Origin: Prevotella sp.
GTDB lineage: Bacteria > Bacteroidota > Bacteroidia > Bacteroidales > Bacteroidaceae
NCBI GenBank assembly: GCA_017618275.1
Contig: JAFZUS010000138.1
Span: 1-35,406, forward strand
DNA: 35,406 nt
Direction: 5' to 3'
Position numbers and translations under genes: made by a program. This document shows positions 1 to 7,691 of this stretch, one piece after another. Each line of letters begins with the position of its first letter. The first letter of the stretch is position 1. The notes below the pieces were generated by a model, which worked only from the letters and a program-made list of their open reading frames with translations, did no database searches and was not told the origin of the DNA.

Positions 1-423
1 ACCGACGAGTTCGCACAGAAGGAAGGTCGTCGTCCGCGTATCTTCGTTGCCAAGATGGGTCAGGACGGTCACGACCGTGGTGCAAAGGTAGTGGCAACAG
101 GTTATGCCGACTGTGGCTTTGACGTGGATATGGGACCGTTGTTCCAGACCCCGGAGGAGGCTGCCCGTCAGGCTGTGGAGAACGATGTGCATATCGTGGG
201 TGCCTCGTCATTGGCTGCCGGTCATAAGACACTCATTCCGCAGTTGATTGAGGAGTTGAAGAAACTGGGTCGTGAGGACATCATGGTGACTGCCGGTGGT
301 GTGATTCCCGCCCAGGACTACGACTTCCTCTATAAGGCTGGTGTCGCCTGTATCTTCGGACCTGGTACGCCGATTCCTTATTCTGCCATCCAGATGATGA
401 AGATTCTTTTGGATAAGGAGTAA
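1..423 (+). CDS. mutB: Methylmalonyl-CoA mutase large subunit, C-terminal fragment (5' end outside window)
   Basis: The reading frame is open from base 1 and ends with TAA at 421-423, so only the last 140 residues are seen. They form the adenosylcobalamin-binding domain. The motif DGHDRG (DxHxxG; its His is the lower axial cobalt ligand) lies about 20 residues in. It is followed by the Rossmann-like elements [10 protein letters not shown] and the glycine-rich [15 protein letters not shown] and FGPGTPIP segments typical of this family. The enzyme interconverts succinyl-CoA and (R)-methylmalonyl-CoA in the succinate-propionate pathway, which suits a propionate-forming Bacteroidales. A large subunit with a complete B12 site fits better than the small subunit, which lacks the His. 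A strong hairpin follows the stop codon. Confidence 0.93.
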   Translation, partial: TDEFAQKEGRRPRIFVAKMGQDGHDRGAKVVATGYADCGFDVDMGPLFQTPEEAARQAVENDVHIVGASSLAAGHKTLIPQLIEELKKLGREDIMVTAGGVIPAQDYDFLYKAGVACIFGPGTPIPYSAIQMMKILLDKE

Positions 424-426
424 TTT

Positions 427-460
427 CTATAGGAAGATTCCCGCGGGAATCTTCCTATAG
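427..460. terminator. 34-nt perfect palindrome, probable terminator hairpin
   Basis: Starting three bases after the mutase stop codon, the sequence is its own reverse complement over 34 nt (arms CTATAGGAAGATTCCCG and its complement). This allows a 15-bp stem with a 4-nt loop. Only TTT follows on the plus strand, so the U-tract is short. It most likely ends the mutase transcript, and it separates that gene from the AT-rich methyltransferase. Confidence 0.75.
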
Positions 461-497
461 TTTGATATGATTATTATTAATATAATTTAGAAGATAT

Positions 498-1412
498 ATG
501 GATATACAAATGGTGGAACTCTCCGAGCGTCTTAAGATCATAGGAAAGTATTATGATCTGGATGCTTTGTTGGAAGGAAAACCTGACAATGAAGTCACGG
601 AAAAATATTATCGTTATACGGAATTCTTTTATAATCGGGTTCTTTCCCATGGTTTAGGATCCATGCATTTGGGACTGTCGGATGATGGATTTTATAAAAA
701 AGAAGATTATTATAAGCAGGCTCAATATGTTTCGGGTTTCATCGACAATCCTTCCATACGTGTACTTGAGGTTGGAGGCGGGCAACTGATAAACACGAAA
801 TACCTTGCTAAAATGTTCCCTCAAAACCAATTTACGGCATTGGATCTTCCTAATAGGGGGTTCCTTAAGAAACGTGCTCCAAAGAATGTCACGCTTGTGG
901 AAGGTGATTATAATGATTTGTCCATCTTCCCCGAGAACTCATTTGATATTGTCTTTGGGGTTGAAACGATATGTTACGCGGAAGATAAGAAACATGTCTA
1001 TGGAGAAATCTATAGGGTGCTGAAGCCTGGTGGAAAGTTAATCGTCTTCGACGGATATAATATGAAACCCCTGAATGAAATGACCGATTTTGAAAAACGT
1101 GTTGCTTTCCTTATCTGGACATCGACACGTGTTAATTCCAAAGACATGTGTATTGGTGATATAGTCAGGTACATCGAAGAACTTCATTATAAGAATGTCG
1201 AAGTCACCGACTTGTCGAAGCAAATCAGGCCAACCTTAAGAAGGCTTGACCGCATATGTACATATTATTACATGCATCCTCGTTTTATGAAATTCCTTCG
1301 CAAATTTATTGCCGACGAGGTTACCATGAATAGTATTTTTGGGTGGTTAACGTTTTTTTCTACCGATGGGGAAAAGTTTGGTTGTTATGCCCGTATCGTA
1401 GCAACCAAATAA
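498..1412 (+). CDS. Class I SAM-dependent methyltransferase
   Basis: The 304-residue protein has a central Rossmann-fold methyltransferase domain. Motif I is VLEVGGGQ (residues 89-96), the acidic ribose-binding position is in FTALDLPN, and post-motif segments are FDIVFGVETICYAED and the YRVLKPGGKLIVFDGY hairpin. This resembles the Methyltransf_11 / UbiE-sterol methyltransferase group. The extra alpha-helical N and C termini do not reveal a substrate. The start is the first ATG after a possible weak promoter (TAATTTAG, 483-490, one mismatch to TAnnTTTG). The gene stands alone between hairpins at 427-460 and 1411-1443. By eye its codon use is clearly more AT-rich than its neighbours, which suggests horizontal acquisition. 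Substrate unknown; a small metabolite or lipid is only a guess. Confidence 0.85.
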   Translation: MDIQMVELSERLKIIGKYYDLDALLEGKPDNEVTEKYYRYTEFFYNRVLSHGLGSMHLGLSDDGFYKKEDYYKQAQYVSGFIDNPSIRVLEVGGGQLINTKYLAKMFPQNQFTALDLPNRGFLKKRAPKNVTLVEGDYNDLSIFPENSFDIVFGVETICYAEDKKHVYGEIYRVLKPGGKLIVFDGYNMKPLNEMTDFEKRVAFLIWTSTRVNSKDMCIGDIVRYIEELHYKNVEVTDLSKQIRPTLRRLDRICTYYYMHPRFMKFLRKFIADEVTMNSIFGWLTFFSTDGEKFGCYARIVATK

Positions 1413-1443
1413 AGAAATGCTGCATTTTGTGCAGCATTTCTTT
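1411..1443. terminator. Intrinsic terminator hairpin between convergent genes
   Basis: A perfect 14-bp stem (AAAGAAATGCTGCA paired with TGCAGCATTTCTTT) encloses the 5-nt loop TTTTG. It begins inside the methyltransferase stop codon. The A-rich and T-rich stem flanks make it usable in both directions between this gene and the convergent SDR gene ending at 1487. Confidence 0.8.
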
Positions 1444-1486
1444 GATGATAACACTAAGAGTTTGCAATCTAATACCGATTATTCTA

Positions 1487-2242
1487 TCACTTTCTGACAA
1501 TGACGCTGCCGCTAGCCTGATGGGTAGCGAGGATGAGCACCTCGGCAATCTGCACGTGGGCAGGGGCGTTGGCAGCGTAGACGGCCACATCGGCGATGTC
1601 GTCACCCGTTAGCGGCGCAATGCCCTGATAGAGTTTCGCAGCACGCTCTGTGTCGCCGTGGAAACGCACGTTGCTGAAATTGGTTTCCACAAGACCTGGT
1701 TTCAGATTGGTTACCCTGATAGCGGTGTTTGCCACGTCGATGCGCAGTCCGTCGCTGAGAGTCTTAACGGCAGCCTTTGTAGCGCAGTAGACATTGCCGC
1801 CGGCGTAGGCGGCATCGCCAGCCACAGAACCAATGTTGATGATATGTCCGCTGTTGCGGGCGACCATCTGTGGGACTACCAGGCGCGTCATCGTCAGTAG
1901 TCCCTTGATGTTCGTGTCTACCATCGTTTCCCATTCGTCGAGGTTGCCCTCGTACTCTGGTTCCAAACCGAGTGCCAAGCCGGCATTATTTACTAGTACG
2001 TCAATCTGACTCCATTCGGCAGGCAGCCCCTCAATGGCAACCATAGCCGTCTGACGGTCTCTGACGTCGAAGGCAAGTATCAGCACTTCTGTGCCCTTCG
2101 CCTCCAATTCTTGTCGGATGTTCTCCAGTTTGGACTGGTTTCTACCAGTCAGAATCAGTCTGTCGCCGTTGTCGGCAAACTTCCTCGCGCATCCGAGGCC
2201 TATGCCACTCGTGGCGCCGGTTATCAGAACGGTCTTTTTCAT
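1487..2242 (-). CDS. ydfG: SDR-family NAD(P)-dependent dehydrogenase, YdfG-like
   Basis: This is a classical short-chain dehydrogenase of 251 residues, the usual family length. The nucleotide-binding motif TGATSGIG is at residues 8-15, the NNAG motif is present, a Ser lies in IINIGSVAG, and the catalytic Tyr-Lys pair is in YCATK. The stretch from HIINIGS through YAGGNVY to the C-terminal NLKPGLVETNFSNVRFHGD follows the YdfG group, which oxidises L-allo-threonine, serine and 3-hydroxy acids with NADP+. The Arg in the NRxxR-like region after beta-2 favours NADP(H). It starts 19 bp downstream of pgk on the same strand, so both are probably one transcript. The exact substrate is uncertain. Confidence 0.87.
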   Translation of the reverse strand: MKKTVLITGATSGIGLGCARKFADNGDRLILTGRNQSKLENIRQELEAKGTEVLILAFDVRDRQTAMVAIEGLPAEWSQIDVLVNNAGLALGLEPEYEGNLDEWETMVDTNIKGLLTMTRLVVPQMVARNSGHIINIGSVAGDAAYAGGNVYCATKAAVKTLSDGLRIDVANTAIRVTNLKPGLVETNFSNVRFHGDTERAAKLYQGIAPLTGDDIADVAVYAANAPAHVQIAEVLILATHQASGSVIVRK

Positions 2243-2261
2243 TTGTCAGGATGATAGGGGA

Positions 2262-3533
2262 TTACTCGCCCTTAATGGCTGCTACGCCTGGGAGCACCTT
2301 ACCCTCGATGGCCTCGAGCAGAGCACCACCACCAGTAGAGATGTAAGATACCTTGTCGGCCAGACCGAACTTGTTGACACAAGCCACAGAGTCGCCACCG
2401 CCAATCAGTGAGAAAGCACCCTCGGCAGTTGCCTCAGCGATAGCCTCGCCAATGGCACGTGAACCAGCAGTGAAGTTGTCGCACTCGAAGACACCGGCAG
2501 GACCATTCCACAGGATGGTCTTAGCACCAGCAATGGCCTTACGGAAGTCCTCCTGAGAGGCGGGTCCAGCGTCAACACCCTCGAAACCAGCAGGAACCTT
2601 GTTAGCAGGACAGGTGATGATTTCGGCACCCTCCTTAACAGTCATCGTACCAAAGTCGAGGCCGTTGGTAGCAGTGCAGTCAGAGCCGAGCACGAGTTCC
2701 ACGCCATTCTTCTTGGCCAGTTCCTCAACGCCCAGAGCGACATCCAGTTTGTCAAGTTCCACGATAGAATCACCAATCTCGCCGTCGTGAGCCTTGGCGA
2801 AGGTGTAGGTCATACCACCGCAGAGGATGAGTTTGTCAACCTTACCGAGCAGGTTCTCAATGATACCGATCTTAGAAGAAACCTTAGAACCACCCATGAT
2901 GGCCACGAACGGACGCTTGATGTTGCTGAGCACATTGTCAACAGCCTGAACCTCCTTCTCCATGAGCAGACCCAGCATCTTGTTGTCAGCGTCGAAGTAG
3001 TCGGCAATAACAGCGGTAGAAGCGTGCTTGCGGTGAGCGGTACCGAAGGCGTCCATCACATAGCAGTCAGCGTAAGATGCCAGTGTCTTGGCGAATTCCT
3101 TCTGAGAAGCCTTCATAGCCTTCTTAGCCTCGTCGTAAGCGGGATCTGTCTTTTCGATGCCTACGGGCTTACCTTCTTCCTCAGGATAGTAGCGCAGGTT
3201 CTCGAGCAACAGAGCCTCACCCATCTTCAAAGCCTTGGCAGCATCAGCAGCCTTGGCGCAGTCGGGAGCGAAAGCCACGGGCACACCCAGTGCCTTCTCC
3301 ACAGCCTCGCGGATCTGTCCGAGAGACAGTTTGGGGTTCACCTTACCTTTGGGCTTACCCATGTGCGACATGATGATCGTAGCGCCGCCGTCGGCCAGAA
3401 TCTTCTTCAGCGTGGGCAGAGCACCGCGGATACGGGTGTCGTCAGTGATTTTACCATTCTCATCCAGGGGTACGTTGAAGTCTACACGTACGATTGCCTT
3501 CTTACCGGCAAAGTTGAATTCGTTGATTGTCAT
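2262..3533 (-). CDS. pgk: Phosphoglycerate kinase
   Basis: The 423-residue product catalyses ATP formation from 1,3-bisphosphoglycerate in glycolysis and the reverse in gluconeogenesis. Landmarks are [18 protein letters not shown] near the N terminus, the [13 protein letters not shown] segment, SHMGKPKG, the [14 protein letters not shown] substrate-binding region, [23 protein letters not shown] and the C-terminal GGGDSVACV nucleotide loop. The ATG at 3531-3533 is chosen because the next 17 in-frame codons upstream are not pgk-like and run into the promoter. The small insertion carrying [23 protein letters not shown] is typical of Bacteroidales enzymes. It is followed by the SDR gene in a likely two-gene operon. 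Confidence 0.97.
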   Translation of the reverse strand: MTINEFNFAGKKAIVRVDFNVPLDENGKITDDTRIRGALPTLKKILADGGATIIMSHMGKPKGKVNPKLSLGQIREAVEKALGVPVAFAPDCAKAADAAKALKMGEALLLENLRYYPEEEGKPVGIEKTDPAYDEAKKAMKASQKEFAKTLASYADCYVMDAFGTAHRKHASTAVIADYFDADNKMLGLLMEKEVQAVDNVLSNIKRPFVAIMGGSKVSSKIGIIENLLGKVDKLILCGGMTYTFAKAHDGEIGDSIVELDKLDVALGVEELAKKNGVELVLGSDCTATNGLDFGTMTVKEGAEIITCPANKVPAGFEGVDAGPASQEDFRKAIAGAKTILWNGPAGVFECDNFTAGSRAIGEAIAEATAEGAFSLIGGGDSVACVNKFGLADKVSYISTGGGALLEAIEGKVLPGVAAIKGE

Positions 3534-3581
3534 AATTGTACTATTATTAATAATGTGAAAAACATCTTTTGAAAGCGCTTG

Positions 3582-3589
3582 CAAAGGTA
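3582..3589 (-). promoter_or_regulatory. -7 promoter element of pgk (TACCTTTG)
   Basis: On the minus strand TACCTTTG lies 48 bp upstream of the pgk ATG and matches the Bacteroidota -7 consensus TAnnTTTG. It sits in ATTCGTACCTTTGCA, a 15-nt string that also occurs in the divergent GH30 promoter at 3681-3695. No clear -33 TTTG is seen. Confidence 0.7.
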
Positions 3590-3685
3590 CGAATTAAATA
3601 TGAAACATCGTGGCACTGCGACACATAGATTTGCCTTTTTTTACTTTTTTAATATTTTCTTCTGTGTTATTCGCACACTTATTCG

Positions 3686-3693
3686 TACCTTTG
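3686..3693 (+). promoter_or_regulatory. -7 promoter element of the GH30 gene (TACCTTTG)
   Basis: TACCTTTG lies 29 bp upstream of the chosen ATG at 3723 and matches TAnnTTTG. Its presence inside the longer open frame that begins at 3579 is a reason to reject that longer start. A -33 element is not obvious. Confidence 0.7.
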
Positions 3694-3722
3694 CACCGCG
3701 AATTGTATATTTACTAACATCA

Positions 3723-5297
3723 ATGAGAAAGGTTATTATCGCTTTTTTAGCGTTGGCAGCCGTGACGGCTGTCCATGCAGCAAGGAGGGCAACAGTTTCC
3801 ATCACCGTTAAGAACAAGCCCCTTCAGACGATTACGGGTTTTGGCGCTGCCTGTTGCGATGGTGCTATGTGTCCGTTTGGTACTGACACCAAACCCGTGA
3901 AACTGCTCTATGGTGACGAGTCGGAGATAGGTCTTAACATCATGCGTATGGAGATTTCGCCTAATTTCGAAGGAGACATCAGGGTGCCCGAGTGGGGCAA
4001 CTGGGACTCTCCTTACGACTGGAACGGTTCGTTGCCGTCGGCAAAGATTGTGAAGCAGCGCGGTGGTATCGTCTTTGGAACGCCTTGGTCGCCCCCAGGA
4101 GAATACAAGACGAACGGTACTGCACAGGGCGGCAATGCAGACGACCAAGGCAACAAGAAAGGCAAACTGCGCGAGGACTGCTACGATAAATTCTTTCCTT
4201 GGTTGAACATGTTCTTAGAGTGGATGCACAAAAAAGGTGTTGACGTGGATGCCGTGTCCATCCAGAACGAACCAGACTGGTGGGTCAGTTACTCTGGCTG
4301 TCTCTATGACCCGCAGGATTTGGTAAAACTTGTCAAGAACCATGCCTATCAACTCGATCGTGAGACGTACAATGGCGTGCGCCTGATCAGTGGCGAGAGT
4401 TTAGGTTTTACGCAGAATTATACCGACCCGCTGATGAGGGACGAAACCTGTCGCGGGCAAATCGATATCGTTGCGGGCCACCTTTATGGGCACGCTCCCC
4501 TTGACTATATGAAGAAATCAGCCGTACTGGCTAGGAAATACGACAAGGAAGTCTGGATGACGGAGCACTCCGTGTCGGACAATATCGGTGAACGCCTGCC
4601 CAACTGGAAGGAGCAATTGGAGTTCGCTGAGGAACTGAACGAGTGTATTCAGGCGGGCGGTACCGGTTATATCTATTGGTATATGCGTGCTCACTGGGCA
4701 TTCGTCAGTACCGGTGAAGCAAAGTATGGCGATAAAAACAAGACGAAGAACAAGTTGCTGCCCCGTGCCTACGTGATGTCGCATTTTTCCAAGAATGTCA
4801 CTGGCTCAACCCTTTTGGAGTCATCGTGCAGTGTTAGTCTCAAGACAAATGCCGCTATCGAGACATCTGCCTTCATCAAGGGTGACTCACTCATTATCAT
4901 GGCCATCAATACCCAATCCTCTGATAGAAACTTTAACATCAAACTGAAAGATACTCCTTTCAAAGTTACAAGCGGTGAAATGCTGATATCATATGGCAAC
5001 GAGGCAGACGAACTCTGTCAGAAGGTGGCACTCACCATCGGTGAGACGCTCGATGAAGACGATGAACTCGTCATCGATGAGACAGAAAATCAATTGAGCG
5101 TTGTACTGCCGGCGCAAAGCCTGTGTACTTATATCTTCAAACTAGATTCTGGCAATGCGGCTATCAAGGAACTGACGCAGGCAGACTATACCGGACCTAA
5201 GACCTATTACGACTTGCAGGGACGCCGACTTGACAAGCCTCAGGGCCTTTGCATTGAAAGGCATGCAGACGGTACTTCCAGAAAAGTAATTTTCTAG
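3723..5297 (+). CDS. Secreted GH30-family endo-xylanase-like glycoside hydrolase
   Basis: The 524-residue protein starts with a signal peptide (MRKVIIAFLALAAVTAVHA). The GH30 barrel begins ITGFGAACCDGAM and continues through RMEISP and the acid/base Glu183 in SIQNEPDWW to the nucleophile Glu281 in VWMTEHSV. These motifs and the C-terminal side beta-domain (about 345-480) follow subfamily 8, the glucuronoxylan endo-xylanases such as Bacillus XynC. In that group a second Arg after WYIR contacts the glucuronate side chain. Here the sequence is WYMRA (Arg322-Ala323) with a longer following loop, so glucuronate dependence is doubtful. The end carries a YYDLQGRRLDKPQGL tail common on Prevotella secreted proteins. 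The stop codon overlaps that of radA within CTAG. Confidence 0.85.
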   Translation: MRKVIIAFLALAAVTAVHAARRATVSITVKNKPLQTITGFGAACCDGAMCPFGTDTKPVKLLYGDESEIGLNIMRMEISPNFEGDIRVPEWGNWDSPYDWNGSLPSAKIVKQRGGIVFGTPWSPPGEYKTNGTAQGGNADDQGNKKGKLREDCYDKFFPWLNMFLEWMHKKGVDVDAVSIQNEPDWWVSYSGCLYDPQDLVKLVKNHAYQLDRETYNGVRLISGESLGFTQNYTDPLMRDETCRGQIDIVAGHLYGHAPLDYMKKSAVLARKYDKEVWMTEHSVSDNIGERLPNWKEQLEFAEELNECIQAGGTGYIYWYMRAHWAFVSTGEAKYGDKNKTKNKLLPRAYVMSHFSKNVTGSTLLESSCSVSLKTNAAIETSAFIKGDSLIIMAINTQSSDRNFNIKLKDTPFKVTSGEMLISYGNEADELCQKVALTIGETLDEDDELVIDETENQLSVVLPAQSLCTYIFKLDSGNAAIKELTQADYTGPKTYYDLQGRRLDKPQGLCIERHADGTSRKVIF

Positions 5298-6688
5298 CCG
5301 AAGAGTTCGCGGAGGGCTTCCTCAACTTTACGGACGGGGTGGAGGGTGATGCGGTATTTCTTGGCGTCGAAGCCCTGAAGGTTGTACTTGGGGATGATTA
5401 TGTCGGTAAAGCCTAATTTCTCGGCTTCGGCAATGCGCTGTTCGATACGATTGACGGGGCGCACCTCGCCTGAGAGTCCAACCTCGCCGCACATGCACCA
5501 ACCGCTCTCGATGGGCGTATCGACGTTAGAGGACAGGACAGCGGCGATGACGCTGAGGTCCATGGCCAGGTCGGTGACGCGCAGGCCGCCGGCGATATTG
5601 ATAAAGACATCCTTCTGCATCAGTTTGAAACCGACGCGCTTCTCAAGCACGGCGAGCAGCATGTTGAGGCGGCGCTGGTCGAAGCCTGTGGCTGAGCGCT
5701 GGGGGGTGCCGTAGGCGGCTGACGAGACGAGCGCCTGCGTCTCGACGAGGAAAGGTCGCACGCCCTCGATGGCTGAGGAGATGGCGATGCCGGAGAGTCC
5801 GTCGTGATCCTGAGTGAGCAGGAGTTCTGAGGGGTTTGAGACCTGTCGGAGTCCATTTTGTTGCATCTCGTAGATGCCGAGTTCGGAGGTGGATCCAAAG
5901 CGGTTCTTCATGCTTCGTAGGATACGGTACATATAATGTTGGTCGCCCTCGAACTGGATGACGGTATCGACGATGTGCTCTAGAATCTTCGGGCCAGCCA
6001 GCGTGCCCTCCTTGGTGATATGGCCAATGAGGATGACGGGAACACCTGAGGACTTGGCGAAGCGGAGTAGGGCAGAGGCGCACTCGCGCACTTGGGCAAT
6101 GGAGCCAGCGGAGGATTCAACATCTTCGGTCATGATGGTTTGGATGGAGTCAATGACCACGAGTTCAGGCTGTTCCTCCTTGATATGGTCGAAGATGGCT
6201 TCCAGAGAATTTTCACACAAGATGAGAAAATCCTCGTTCTCCCCTCCGAGACGGTTGGCACGCATCTTCAGTTGGTGGGCTGATTCCTCGCCGCTGACGT
6301 AAAGGATGCGCTTCTCTGGTAGGTGGAGCATGGTCTGAAGGGAGAGGGTAGATTTGCCGATGCCCGGCTCGCCGCCTAAGAGAACGATGGAGCCCGGTAC
6401 GAGGCCGCCGCCGAGGACGCGGTTGAACTCGGCATCATGCATGTCGATGCGCGGGTCATCGTGATTTGAGATGTCGCGGAGTCGCAGTACTTTATTGCCT
6501 TTGGTGCCTACGGTCTGTCCGTTACGTACGGAAGCAGCGGCAGAACGGGCAGCCTGAGTGCCAGTGTCGCCTGCCACGCGAATTTCCTTAAATGTGTTCC
6601 ATTGTCCGCAAGCGGGACATTTGCCAACCCACTTCGGCGACTCTTGGCCGCAGTTGGAGCATACGTATGCGATCTTGTCTTTTGCCAT
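5294..6688 (-). CDS. radA: DNA repair protein RadA (branch-migration ATPase)
   Basis: The 464-residue protein has the full RadA layout. A four-cysteine zinc finger is at residues 10-27 (CSNCG and CPACG). Walker A GEPGIGKS is at 106-113, Walker B is ELVVIDSIQT, the family-specific KNRFG motif is at 261-265, and a Lon-protease-like domain lies in the last 150 residues. RadA loads at D-loops and drives branch migration during recombination. It is convergent with the GH30 gene with a 4-bp overlap and no spacer for a terminator. Its -7 promoter element ends only 8 nt before the ATG, so its mRNA must be nearly leaderless. Confidence 0.97.
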   Translation of the reverse strand: MAKDKIAYVCSNCGQESPKWVGKCPACGQWNTFKEIRVAGDTGTQAARSAAASVRNGQTVGTKGNKVLRLRDISNHDDPRIDMHDAEFNRVLGGGLVPGSIVLLGGEPGIGKSTLSLQTMLHLPEKRILYVSGEESAHQLKMRANRLGGENEDFLILCENSLEAIFDHIKEEQPELVVIDSIQTIMTEDVESSAGSIAQVRECASALLRFAKSSGVPVILIGHITKEGTLAGPKILEHIVDTVIQFEGDQHYMYRILRSMKNRFGSTSELGIYEMQQNGLRQVSNPSELLLTQDHDGLSGIAISSAIEGVRPFLVETQALVSSAAYGTPQRSATGFDQRRLNMLLAVLEKRVGFKLMQKDVFINIAGGLRVTDLAMDLSVIAAVLSSNVDTPIESGWCMCGEVGLSGEVRPVNRIEQRIAEAEKLGFTDIIIPKYNLQGFDAKKYRITLHPVRKVEEALRELFG

Positions 6689-6696
6689 ATCGGCAA

Positions 6697-6704
6697 CAAA
6701 GGTA
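6697..6704 (-). promoter_or_regulatory. -7 promoter element of radA (TACCTTTG)
   Basis: TACCTTTG on the minus strand matches TAnnTTTG and lies 8 nt from the radA start codon, which predicts a 5' leader of only a few bases. The region where a -33 box would lie is occupied by the ATAATTC repeat array. Confidence 0.7.
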
Positions 6705-6708
6705 CTAA

Positions 6709-6743
6709 ATAATTCATAATTTATAATGCATAATTCATAATAT
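6709..6743. repeat. Five tandem 7-bp units (ATAATTC type) between divergent promoters
   Basis: Consecutive heptamers are ATAATTC, ATAATTT, ATAATGC, ATAATTC and ATAATAT. The array fills the gap between the radA and lipoprotein -7 elements and covers where both -33 regions would fall. Confidence 0.85.
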
Positions 6744-6748
6744 TTTTG

Positions 6749-6756
6749 TAATTTTG
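6749..6756 (+). promoter_or_regulatory. -7 promoter element of the lipoprotein gene (TAATTTTG)
   Basis: TAATTTTG, followed by CAGC, matches TAnnTTTG and ends 8 nt before the ATG at 6765. Like radA on the other side, this predicts a near-leaderless transcript. Confidence 0.7.
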
Positions 6757-6764
6757 CAGCGATT

Positions 6765-7685
6765 ATGAAGAAATTTGTTTTTGGGATTATTACGTTGTTG
6801 ATACTGTTGGTTGGCTGCGGACAGAGTTATGAAGAGACCAAACGTATCAGCAGGGAGCAGCGCCAGAAGCAGTTACGCGAGGACTCTGCAGCGATGAAAG
6901 TGGCCGTGCTACCGACGCTCGACTGCCTGCCCATCTATTTGGCGAAGGATCATCAGTTGTTTGATACCGTCGTGGATATCCGTCTGAAGCAATTTACGGC
7001 ACAGATGGATATCGATACTGCTCTGATGAACAATCGCGTGGAACTCGGCGTAACCGACCTTGTGCGCGCTGAGCGGATGATGCAGCAGGGCGTCAAGATA
7101 GAATACTTGACGGCAACGAATACCTACTGGCAACTCGTATCCAACCGCGTGGCCCGTATCACAGACCTGAAGCATCTTGACGATAAGATGTTGGCGATGA
7201 CCCGCTATTCCGTGACGGATCTGTTGGGGGATCTTGCCGTCGATAGTGCGAAATTGAAGCCGGAACGTGTGTTCCGCATACAGGTTAATGATGTAAACGT
7301 GCGTCTGAAGATGCTGGAGAACAATGAGATGGATGCGTTGATACTGACGGAGCCACAGGCCGCTCAGGCGCGTCTTCTGAAGCATAAAGTACTGCTTGAC
7401 ACCCGTAAGTTGGATATGCAGATGGGATCTATCGTGATGCAGTCCAACGTCCTACACGATAAATGGAGAAAGGTTCAGTTGAAAGTATTTATCAAAGGCT
7501 ACAATGCGGCTTGCGACTCAATCAACAAATATGGCATCAGCCACTACCGCGACCTCGTGATGAAATACTGTAAGGTGAAGCGCGAGGCTGTAGACACCAT
7601 CCCGCAAAGCCTGAAATTCAGTCATATCGCCAAGCCCCGTACCCAGGACATCGAACGGGCGCAAAAGTGGCTCTCCAAAAAGTAA
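6765..7685 (+). CDS. Orphan ABC-type substrate-binding lipoprotein, NMT1/SsuA-like
   Basis: The 306-residue protein begins with a lipoprotein signal ending in LLVGC, so the mature protein is lipid-anchored at Cys18. The rest resembles periplasmic binding proteins of the NitT/TauT (NMT1/THI5-like) class: VAVLPTLDCLPIYLAKDHQLF for the first strand and helix, then MDIDTALMNNRVELGVTDLVRAE, then the second lobe with LKMLENNEMDALILTEPQAAQARL. Such proteins normally feed an ABC importer of sulfonates, nitrate or thiamine precursors, but no permease or ATPase gene is nearby. The next gene, a TPR protein, follows 6 bp later and is probably co-transcribed. The ligand is unknown. Confidence 0.75.
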   Translation: MKKFVFGIITLLILLVGCGQSYEETKRISREQRQKQLREDSAAMKVAVLPTLDCLPIYLAKDHQLFDTVVDIRLKQFTAQMDIDTALMNNRVELGVTDLVRAERMMQQGVKIEYLTATNTYWQLVSNRVARITDLKHLDDKMLAMTRYSVTDLLGDLAVDSAKLKPERVFRIQVNDVNVRLKMLENNEMDALILTEPQAAQARLLKHKVLLDTRKLDMQMGSIVMQSNVLHDKWRKVQLKVFIKGYNAACDSINKYGISHYRDLVMKYCKVKREAVDTIPQSLKFSHIAKPRTQDIERAQKWLSKK

Positions 7686-7691
7686 TATGCG

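Noticed and set aside
3534-3584. Longer in-frame start for pgk
   Set aside because: The added residues are not like any phosphoglycerate kinase N terminus and overlap the -7 promoter element.
3579-3722. Longer in-frame start for the GH30 gene
   Set aside because: It would place 48 residues before a clear signal peptide and includes the promoter TACCTTTG.
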